From Nocardioidaceae bacterium (GTDB lineage: Bacteria; Actinomycetota; Actinomycetes; Propionibacteriales; Nocardioidaceae): a stretch of 53,570 bases of DNA. The notes under the pieces were generated by a model. That model was not told the origin of the DNA. It saw only the letters and a program-made list of their open reading frames with translations, and made no database searches. Position numbers and translations under genes: made by a program. This document shows, piece by piece, positions 37,675 through 45,112 of the stretch. Location: assembly GCA_030447585.1 (NCBI GenBank), contig JAUJOO010000011.1, positions 45,960-99,529 on the forward strand. Direction: 5' to 3'. The stretch's first letter is position 1. Each line of letters begins with the position of its first letter.

Positions 37675-37771
37675 GGCCGGAATCCTGCCACGCCTGCACG
37701 GCGGTACATCTGCGGCGGCGACACGGAGGCACGGCGGCGGGGCGACGCGCATGGCGGCGGGGAGCGAAGGC

Positions 37772-38213
37772 TCAGTCGTGGATGAGAGCCAGCGCAGCCG
37801 CCGCTCCGGGCGGCCGGAGCCACAGCGTCGCCGCCGTGGCGATCGGCACCCACACCGGTTGGTACGAGTTGCCCGGCGCGTTGCGGAGCTGCTCGGGACC
37901 GCCGAGCGACAGCTCTTGTTCGGTGGAGACCTTGGCGAGGTAGAAGACCTGCAGGCCTTGCCGGTCGACCAGCCGCTCTAGAGACACGTCGAGCCCGAGC
38001 TCTTCCTTGACCTCTCGCCTGGCGGCGTCTTCGGGGACTCCCCGGCTCTATCCCTCCGCCGGGGACAGCCCAGTAGTGCAGACCTTTCTTCTTCCGCTCG
38101 ATGAGTGCGACGGACCCGTTGGCGCTGAGAACGAAGACTCGTGCCCGCTGCGGTCGACGTGCCTCGGAGAACGCGCGCGAGGCGGGCTCCTCGTTCGGAA
38201 ACCCATCTGACTG
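37772..38213 (-). CDS. Nudix hydrolase with two adjacent frameshifts
   Basis: RARVFVLSANGSVALIERKK, KGLHYWAVPGGGIEPG, then, after two one-base repairs at ~38035-38045 (one G and one C), ESPEDAARREVKEELGLDV make a complete Nudix box (G-x5-E-x7-REUXEE). The C-terminus FYLAKVSTEQELSLGGPEQL then NSYQPVWVPIATAATLWLRP is typical. The start is not clear: the frame opens after a TGA near 38224 without a good ATG/GTG. Nudix enzymes hydrolyse nucleoside diphosphate derivatives; the substrate is unknown. Confidence 0.8.
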
Positions 38214-38280
38214 GGCGGTTCACGTCGCCGGCTCGCGATCGCCGTACCCCTGTGTGGGCTTCGTGTCTGGTTCCACCGGT

Positions 38281-39255
38281 CTACTCGTCAACTGGCGGCG
38301 GCGGGCCGACTTCGCCGGCTCGCTGATCGCGTTCGGCCCACTCCAGCAGCGGCTCGAGCGAGAAGACCGCGTCGTCGATGCCCTCGTGGAGGTCGCCGAG
38401 CTTGGCGAACCGATCAGGCACCGTCGATATGGTGCAGTCGTCGGGCTCGACGTCGTCGACCTCGTCCCAGCTGATCGGCGTCGAGACGGTCGCGTTCGGT
38501 GTGCCGCGGACGGAGTACGCGCGCAGGCAATCGTGTGGTCGCGGGCGTTCTGGTTGTAGTCGACGAAGAGCTGGTCGGGAGCGCGGTCCTGCGCCACCAG
38601 GTGGTGGTCACGTCCCCGGCCGACCGGCGTTCGACCTCGCGCGCGAAGGCCAGGGCTGCCCGGCGTACGTCGGCGAACCCCAGCGCGGCTCGATCCGGAC
38701 GTAGACGTGCAGGCCGTGACCGCCGGAGGTCTTCGGCCATCCGACGGCGCCGAGCTCATCGAGGATCTCGTGGCTGACGTGGGCGGCGCGCCGTACCGTG
38801 TCGAACGCGCACTGCTCCATTGGGTCGAGGTCGATGCGCCACTCGTCGGGGCGCTCTGTGTCGGCGCGGCGGGAGTTCCAGGGGTGGAACTCGACGGTGG
38901 ACATCTGCACCGCCCAGATGACGTGGGCTAGCTCGGTGACGCACAGCTCGTTGGCGTGGCGGCCGTATCGGGGGAACTCGACGCGGACGGTCTCCATCCA
39001 CGGCGGTGCGCCGTGCGGCAGGCGCTTCTGGTGAACCTTTTCGCCGGTGACGCCGTCGGGGAACCGGTGCAGCATGCAGGGCCGTTCGCGCAGCGCCCGC
39101 ACGATGCCGTCGCCGACGCTGATGTAATAGTTGGCGAGGTCGAGCTTGGTCGCGCCGGTTGCGGGGAAGTACACCCGGTCGGGGTTGGAGATCCGCACGG
39201 TGCGGTGGCCGACCTCGAGCTCCACTGCGGGTGTCTTGCTCTTAGCCGGTGTCAT
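38281..39255 (-). CDS. LigD-like primase-polymerase, stand-alone (several frameshifts)
   Basis: The ATG at 39255 begins a ~325-residue LigD polymerase-domain protein: VRISNPDRVYFPATGATKLD, CMLHRFPDGVTGEKVHQKR, catalytic WRIDLDPMEQCAFDTVR, WPKTSGGHGLHVYVRI, DQLFVDYNQNARDHTIACA and FSLEPLLEWAERD. Frames change near 38670, 38600 and 38515, and the true stop is the TAG at 38281. It has no phosphoesterase or ligase domain, unlike the protein at 8.2 kb. A role in end joining or primer synthesis is inferred from family members. Confidence 0.88.
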
Positions 39256-39265
39256 ATCCAACAAC

Positions 39266-39605
39266 TTAGAGCGTTTCCCGCCGGCCTCCACCAGCAGTGG
39301 GCTTACCCCAGTCGAGGTCGAATGCCGCGCGGATGGCCTCGGACAACTCCGGTTCCTGGCTATCGAGCAGAAAGCCGATCTGGCGGCCCACTGCCTCCTT
39401 CAGCACGGTGACAATGTTGTCGCAGCTGATGACGCTCGCCTGCGCCAGACCGTTAGGCGTCCCGACTGGCACCTCGGTTGACAGGCCCTTGATGGTGCTG
39501 GTTACCGGCGCGACCGTCACCCGCGTCAGGTGAGGCCGGACAGGCGCGGGTGAGGATGAGAACGGGCCGGGCTTTGTCGAGGTGCGCGACATGGATGGGT
39601 CGCAT
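39266..39605 (-). CDS. MazF/PemK-like endoribonuclease toxin, one frameshift
   Basis: The ATG at 39605 gives MRPIHVAHLDKARPVLILTR. After a shift near 39535 the product continues VRPHLTRVTVAPVTSTIKGL, STEVPVGTPNGLAQASVISC and DNIVTVLKEAVGRQIGFLL. KARPVLI, TRVTVAP.T and the NGL..S..SCDN segment are standard MazF core. The start codon overlaps the antitoxin stop (TGATG). It is an RNase in a type II toxin-antitoxin pair. Confidence 0.9.
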
Positions 39606-39841
39606 CAGTCGAGCTCGAGAGGCACTTTCCCGGCGTACCTCGCGAGGCCGTCCAAGTCGTCATCGTCCGGAGCGCTGCCAGTCAGGATCTCCACGTCCCT
39701 AGCGGCTACCTGGCGGCGGCGCTCGCGTTCGACCGCTTTGGAAACCACCGCGGCCCGGCTGCGCGCTCGCCCGTCCGCCACGGCCTGGTCGATGAAGTCC
39801 ACGATGTCGTCGGGAAGACGAACCGCGATCTGGCGAGTCAT
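39605..39841 (-). CDS. ribbon-helix-helix antitoxin of MazEF-like pair
   Basis: This 78-residue protein starts MTRQIAVRLPDDIVDFIDQA, a classic ribbon-helix-helix DNA-binding start. RSRAAVVSKAVERERRR follows, then an acidic tail (GSAPDDDDLDGLARYAGK) that would bind the toxin. It overlaps the toxin gene by one base and is probably leaderless. It neutralises the toxin and represses the operon. Confidence 0.9.
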   Translation of the reverse strand: MTRQIAVRLPDDIVDFIDQAVADGRARSRAAVVSKAVERERRRQVAARDVEILTGSAPDDDDLDGLARYAGKVPLELD

Positions 39842-39853
39842 ACCATAACGCTA
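39842..39853 (-). promoter_or_regulatory. leaderless -10 box of MazEF-like operon
   Basis: Minus-strand TAGCGT, then 6 nt (TATGGT), then the antitoxin ATG. The wider sequence CCTGGTAGCGTTATGGT is nearly the same as that before the AbrB antitoxin at 42302 (14 of 17 positions). Confidence 0.65.
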
Positions 39854-40041
39854 CCAGGTTGGGATGCACTGCCTGCTTGTTGCCTCGGATCAGTCGGGTC
39901 GTCTTGGCCCAGTCCCCAAACGTCGAGAGCCGCTTGAAGACCTACACCGTTCCTCTCGGTGCTCCGTGGACAGAAGCAGGTACTTCGGATCGACCATCCT
40001 GATGTCCCGACAGCCCCGAGCCTCGTCGTCAGCGTTAGCTG

Positions 40042-41691
40042 CTACCGGAGCCTGAGCTGTCGAGCTACCGCGTCGCCGCCGATCTCCCGAACGAGCACAG
40101 GGTCGCCGACCACGATCAGCTGGTCGGTGGCGCGTGACATGCCGACGTACAACTTCTCGCGGGAGCGGTCGCGAGCGGATGCCTCGTTCACGCAGAGCAC
40201 CACCGCCGGCCTCTCCAGGCCTTTGCAACCGAGCACATGGCCGTAGAACACCTCGTCGTCCCAGTAGCTGCGCCAGTAGGCCTTCTGCCCTTCGGACTCC
40301 GTCAGCTCGACCTGCACGGGATGACGGGTTCCGGTGGTGAGCAGGGCGATGTTTCCCGGGTGCCAGCCGACCTCGAGCAACAGTTCGACGGCGTCGTCTG
40401 CGACCGAGACCGGATGGTCGCCGCCGGGGAGGAAGTCAACGTCGGCGCCGTCTCCGCCTCGCGCGGACATGCGCGTCGGCGCAAGCGGGCCGAAAGCGTC
40501 ATGGATCTGCTTGGTGTTGCGCAGATTGTGGTCGAGCACGAGCGGCACCAGCGGCACCGGGGGCTGCCCGAACCTCGAGAAGATGCGCTGGTTCTCGTCT
40601 GAGTAGATGAAGACTCCTCCGGAGTCCTCGTCACGCAGTGACCGCATCAGCGGCGTCCACCAGGAATCGGCGAAGTCCTGGGCCTCGTCGACGATGATCG
40701 AGTCGAACTTCACGTTGTTCGGGAGACCGCTCGACAGCTCGGCCATCAGGGCGGGGAGCTCGACCTCCCAGAAGTCGCTGTTCTCCCGGTCACCGTCGGG
40801 AGCCCCCCAGGATCGGCCGAGCTCCGCGAATGTGCCCACAAACGCCGGCCGCTGGCGCCGCGGCCACTGCTCCACCTGACGCTTGAGGAACTCGCCAAGG
40901 CCGATCGAGTAGCACAGCAGCGCAACCCGCTGAGGAGCCTTGTCGTGGCGCCCAGCCGTGAGCTGCTTGGCTTGAGCCAGAGCCAGCACCGTCTTGCCGC
41001 TGCCGGCGCCGCCTCTGACCTCCACGCGGTTGAGCAGCCGGGTCACCTTGAGCAGGTCTGCCTGCTCGGCGGTGAGCCGGTCGGCGATGGCCTGATGCTC
41101 CAGAGCTTCGGCGTTGAAGTCATGGCGGGTGAAACCCCGACCGCGCAAGATCTCGCTGACCAGCTCCACGTCGTCGTACGTCGGCGGCTTGGCGCCCCGC
41201 CGAGACCGTCTGGCGTTCTCCACCGTACGATCCGCGAGATCTCCCATGTCAGCCCTGGCGTGGAGCGACCAGCGAGGACAGTCCGGTGTCTCGAAGTCGG
41301 CCGGGAAGTCCGAGTACGGCGTCACGACACCATGTGCCCAGGTGATCCGCCCCCTGCTCCAACGCGGATCGCGTTCGACGTAGTGCTGTAACGCGTACTT
41401 CGAACCCGACGCCTGCTCAACCGGGTGAATCGACCGATCGTCGCCCTGTGCGCGTTGTCGCCAGCCACGTTGGTCGTGGTAGACAGAGCCGCCCTTCACC
41501 TCCAGCACGACCACACCTTCGTCCGGCAGGAGCACGACAAGGTCGGCTTCGTGGTCCTTGACCTCGTCGATGATCCGGACGTTGGCGAGCAGGATCGCGT
41601 CTCCCGCAAGCGTGTCAAGCAGGCGTTGCCACACTTCGCGTTCCGAGTTCGTGGCGAACTTCGGCTCAGGTGGATAACTTCGGGCGGTCAT
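40042..41691 (-). CDS. NERD-domain nuclease / superfamily 1 (UvrD-like) helicase
   Basis: This 549-residue protein has an N-terminal NERD domain (FATNSEREVWQRLLDTL, HEADLVVLLPDEGVVVLEVK with the D...E-x-K nuclease triad). A helicase core follows: Walker A VEVRGGAGSGKTVLALAQAK, Walker B SIIVDEAQDF, IYSDENQRIFSRF, LVLDHNLRNT and a C-terminal KLYVGMSRATDQLIVVGD. It is intact at about the usual length. NERD-helicases are tied to DNA repair or phage defence in some contexts; here it lies between two toxin-antitoxin pairs. Confidence 0.93.
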   Translation of the reverse strand: MTARSYPPEPKFATNSEREVWQRLLDTLAGDAILLANVRIIDEVKDHEADLVVLLPDEGVVVLEVKGGSVYHDQRGWRQRAQGDDRSIHPVEQASGSKYALQHYVERDPRWSRGRITWAHGVVTPYSDFPADFETPDCPRWSLHARADMGDLADRTVENARRSRRGAKPPTYDDVELVSEILRGRGFTRHDFNAEALEHQAIADRLTAEQADLLKVTRLLNRVEVRGGAGSGKTVLALAQAKQLTAGRHDKAPQRVALLCYSIGLGEFLKRQVEQWPRRQRPAFVGTFAELGRSWGAPDGDRENSDFWEVELPALMAELSSGLPNNVKFDSIIVDEAQDFADSWWTPLMRSLRDEDSGGVFIYSDENQRIFSRFGQPPVPLVPLVLDHNLRNTKQIHDAFGPLAPTRMSARGGDGADVDFLPGGDHPVSVADDAVELLLEVGWHPGNIALLTTGTRHPVQVELTESEGQKAYWRSYWDDEVFYGHVLGCKGLERPAVVLCVNEASARDRSREKLYVGMSRATDQLIVVGDPVLVREIGGDAVARQLRLR

Positions 41692-41771
41692 TCACGGAAA
41701 CATAACGCGGACGGCCGGTTCGCGGTGGACATCAGCTCTTTCATGCGGCGGTGCTCTCAGCGCCAAACCAC

Positions 41772-42185
41772 TCACTGGTGGCAGTCGCCTGGGTCGACAC
41801 GCCCGCGCTTGCGGTTGCGCTCGTGGTACGACGCGCGGGTCATCTTCGACGCGCGGCTGGTGTCGTCCCAGGTGGCCTGTTGACGCATCCCGGTGAGGTC
41901 GGACTGTTCCTGCTGCAAGTCCGCGAGCAGCTCTGACGGAGCAACCGACAACGCCTGCCCGATATTGTCTTCTGCGTCCGCGAAGAGGCCGACCGAAGCC
42001 TGGCGATCCCCCTGCTCCAGCGCCTCTGACGCGCGACGCTTCGCCTGCTGTGCCTCCTGGAAGAGCACCTCGCTTTGCACCGTTGGGTCGACGACGCGAC
42101 CGGCGGCCTCGTCACCAGGCACCACGTTCACCTGCACGGGCAGGGTGACGACCTGCTGGTGTCGTCCCAGCTGGCGACGCTCGAG
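41772..42185 (-). pseudogene. vWA-domain protein, C-terminal fragment
   Basis: QQVVTLPVQVNVVPGDEAAG, DPTVQSEVLFQEAQQAKRRA and LSVAPSELLADLQQEQSDLT, with a basic end, match the conserved C-terminal tail of actinobacterial von Willebrand factor A proteins (VNVVPGD.AAGRV.DP). The vWA domain itself is missing, and an in-frame stop lies about 45 nt upstream of the first recognisable residues. It is divergent from the AbrB antitoxin. Confidence 0.65.
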
Positions 42186-42289
42186 GGTCCTTCAACAGCT
42201 TGCGCTGCCGATGTCTTGGGACTCCTTGACTACGTCGGCGCGACGGTGATGGACGCCGACATTCAGGAGCTCGCATGCCTACTGCCTGG

Positions 42290-42301
42290 TATCGTTGTGG
42301 C
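42290..42301 (+). promoter_or_regulatory. leaderless -10 box of AbrB/PIN operon
   Basis: TATCGT followed by 6 nt (TGTGGC) and then the antitoxin ATG at 42302. The spacing and surrounding bases mirror the promoter of the MazEF-like pair. Confidence 0.65.
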
Positions 42302-42535
42302 ATGCGAGCAACCATTGACAAGGCAGGACGGCTGGTTATCCCCAAGGAACTCCGGGACCGGCTAGGGCTCTCCCCTGGCGTGGTGGATGTGCACGCGGAT
42401 GGGGCGGGCCTGCGAGTCGAGCCGGTCGCGGTGGGCGATCTCTCCACCAGGAAGGGACGTCTCGTGGTTGCCAGCAGCGGCGCGACGCTGGGTCCCGACG
42501 ACGTACAGGTGCTGCGTGACCTCGACCAGCGGTAG
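42302..42535 (+). CDS. AbrB/SpoVT-type swapped-hairpin antitoxin
   Basis: The ~77-residue protein has MRATIDKAGRLVIPKELRDR then LGLSPGVVDVHADGAGLRVE, the AbrB-like beta-hairpin DNA-binding fold. A toxin-binding tail ends VLRDLDQR. The ATG at 42302 is preceded by a TANNNT box at 6 nt, implying a leaderless transcript. It is 9 bp upstream of the PIN toxin. Confidence 0.9.
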   Translation: MRATIDKAGRLVIPKELRDRLGLSPGVVDVHADGAGLRVEPVAVGDLSTRKGRLVVASSGATLGPDDVQVLRDLDQR

Positions 42536-42544
42536 CCCTCCCTC

Positions 42545-42947
42545 ATGTCTGCTGGACACCAGCGTTGCCATTGCTTTCTTGGTCAGTGATCACTCGCAAC
42601 ACGATCTGGTGTTTGAGGCCCTGGCCGATCGTGACCTTGGTCTTGCCGGACACGCCACCTTCGAGACGTTCTCTGTGCTGACGAGGTTGCCGGCGGCGAG
42701 CCGCTTGGGCCCCGCCACCGCGGTCGAACTCATTGAGTCCAACTTTCCGCACACGCGATACCTGGGTCCCGGGGCCACCGGGCGCCTGCTCGCCTCACTT
42801 CCCCGGCGCAACATCGCCGGTGGGTCTGTCTATGACGCCCTCGTTGGCGCGGCCGCGGCTGAGCACGGCTTGCCTCTTGTGACCAGCGATCTTCGGGCCT
42901 TGGGGACCTACCGCCAGCTCGGCGTCGATGTAGAGCCGCTGCTCTAG
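42545..42947 (+). CDS. PIN-domain toxin (VapC-like) with unclear start
   Basis: CLLDTSVAIAFLVSDHSQHD (first Asp), AGHATFETFSVLTRLPAASR (Glu), GGSVYDALVGAAAAEHGLPL (Asp) and VTSDLRALGTYRQLG (Asp) give all four PIN acidic positions. The ATG at 42545 is one base out of frame with LLDTSV; an in-frame GTG at 42516 inside the antitoxin gene is the alternative start. A one-base error just after the ATG (giving M-LLDTSV) would fit the family better. It is an RNase toxin partner of the AbrB antitoxin. Confidence 0.87.
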
Positions 42948-42949
42948 CG

Positions 42950-43246
42950 GTTCTCCGGCTTCATTGATCGCCTCGTGACTCAGAGATTTCCGAGAGGAGT
43001 CGCGAGCAAGGCTGCCACCTGCGGTCTCGTCGGGAAAGGTGTGCTCGACGCCCGGAACGGTGGCGAAGGCACGATCAGCCGAGACGATCGTTGCCGCTCC
43101 GATGTCTCGTGCCACCGCCGCGAGAACCGCGCCGAAGCATCCGATGTCGGGATGTTGGCGCCAGATCTCAAGGCTCGCCCGGTGCTCGCTTCCCACCGCA
43201 TAGACCAGCACCGTCGGCCCAGCTTGGCGAACCGGAGCCGGCTCAT
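42950..43246 (-). pseudogene. PIN-domain remnant lacking its middle section
   Basis: TVLVYAVGSEH, the N-terminal strand of PIN toxins, runs directly into EIWRQHPDIGCFGAVLAAVA then RDIGAATIVSADRAFATVPG, which is the C-terminal third. About 55 residues that normally lie between, including the second acidic residue, are absent. An ATG at 43246 overlaps the recD stop (ATGA) but needs one added C to enter this frame. No stop follows until inside the convergent PIN gene. Probably inactive. Confidence 0.65.
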
Positions 43247-45112
43247 GGCTGGCTGCTCGCCCGATTGAGGCCGCTGGCTCGGTTGATGCGCCGCTCGACC
43301 GCCGCCCGGACAGCCGCGTCGGTGCCGATGATCCGCACGTGCTGCTTGGCGCGCGTCACCGCCGTGTAGAGCAACTCCCGCGTCAGTAACGGCGACCCTG
43401 CCGGCGGCAGCACGATGCTGACCTTGTCGAACTGGCTGCCTTGGCTGCGATGGATCGACATCGCGTGCACGGTCTGTACGTCGCCCAGTCGGCTCGGCGC
43501 GAGCAGGTCGAGCACCCCGTCGCGCCAGAAGGCGGCTCGCGGTTGACCGTCGGAGCTCACGATCACGCCGGTGTCGCCGTTGAACAACCGCAGCTGGTAG
43601 TCGTTCGACCTGACGAGCAGCGGCCGGCCGACGTACCAGAACCCGTCGCTGGCGTAGCCGTCCACGGCGTCGCTGAGCCAGTCCTGCACCTGCTTGCTCC
43701 AGTGCGCCACTCCGTACAGTCCCTCCCGGTGGGCGCACAGCACGCGGTGCTTCCCGAGCGCCGCTAGGGCATTCTCCGCGTGGCCGTTGCGGGCAGCGGC
43801 GATGAGCGTCCGGCCGGCCTGGCGTACGTCGGCCCGCAGCGTCGCGAGGTCACTCTCCGCTGATGCGATGTCGAGGTCTATGTACTCGATGTCACCGTGA
43901 CCTCCGGCCAGCAACCCGAGCACCTCGTCGCTGTGGCCGTGCCGGATGGCCTCGGCGAGCTGCTGGATCTGCCCGCCGAAGCGGTGCACCTTCGTCAGGC
44001 TGACCATCCCGACGGTTCGCGCCGCGTGCTGCTCCTCAACCGACAGGTCTTCGAGGTCACGGCCCACGTGCGCTGTGTCCACCGCGAGCGGTACGACGCC
44101 CGGCGGCGCCGCGCGCTGCACCAGGTCGCCGAGCACCGCGCCGACCTCGATCGACGACAGCTGGTTGGGGTCGCCGACGAGGACCAGCCGGCACGTCGGC
44201 CGCAGCGCCTCGATGAGCCGTGACATCAGCGTGAGCGACACCATCGAGGCCTCGTCGACGACGACCACGTCGTAGGGCAACCGGTTGTCGCGGTTGTACC
44301 AGAACCGGGTGCGCTCGCCGTGCCGGTTGCCGAGCAGGCGGTGCAGTGTCGATGCGCTGAGCCTTCCGATGCGCGCTTGGTCTGGCAGCGCGAAGTCGGC
44401 CACCTCGCTTGCTGCCGCCGTCGTCATCCGCGCCGCGGCCTTGCCGTCCGTGCGGCGAGGGCGATCCGGAGCGCGCCATCTGCGAGGTTCTGCAGGACGG
44501 CGAGCAGCCGCGCCACCGTCGTCGTCTTGCCCGTGCCCGGCCCGCCCGCGACGATGCTGAACCTGCGGTGGGCGGCGACGTACGCCGCGAGCCGCTGGCG
44601 GTCCGCTTGCTCTGACCGGAAGAGCCGTCGCAGCGCGGCGTCCAGCCGCTCCGGGTCGGGCGTCAGCGGTTGTGCGAGCACCGCCGCGTCGACGTGCGCC
44701 GCGACGACCCGCTCCTGCCGCCAGTAGCGGTCGAGGTAGAGCAGTCCGTCGACCCACCGCAGCGGTCGGTCGGGAGGTCCGTGCGTGCCCACCGCCACCA
44801 GCTGTGCTCTACAGCGGCGACCCAGTCGTCAGCGTCCGGCCACGGAAGGGCATCCGTCGACCGTCAGTCCGTCGGTGGCCACCCGTTGCGCAACGTCGCC
44901 CAGCTCCAACACCACCGAGCCGTGGCGTACGGCGCGCACGGCCAGCGCCGCCGCCAGCAGCACCCGCTCGTCGTTCTCCCCGCACAACCGCTGCAACCGC
45001 CGGGCGACGTGCACGTCGGCACTGGTCAGCACGCCGGCTCGGTTGAACTCCGGAGCCAACTGCCCCTCAGCCCGTAGCGCACGCTCCACCGACTCCCGAC
45101 CACGGCCGTCAC
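43243..45112 (-). CDS. recD: exodeoxyribonuclease V alpha subunit (several frameshifts)
   Basis: GTG at 45112 overlaps the recB stop (GTGA). One added G gives VTAVVGESVERALRAEGQ; then FNRAGVLTSADVHVARRLQR, LAAALAVRAVRHGSVVLE, Walker A IVAGGPGTGKTTTVARLLAV, RIGRLSASTLHRLLGNR, Walker B VVVVDEASMVSLTLMSRLIE, LVGDPNQLSSIEVGAVLGDL and C-terminal VHAMSIHRSQGSQFDKVSIV then ELLYTAVTRAKQHVRIIG. Breaks lie near 45090, 44850-44810 and 44460. RecD is the 5'-3' helicase of RecBCD, which processes double-strand ends. Confidence 0.92.

Noticed and set aside
42795-42980. C-terminal extension of the PIN remnant
   Set aside because: It is antisense to the intact PIN toxin gene and unlike any PIN C-terminus; it is only read-through without a stop.
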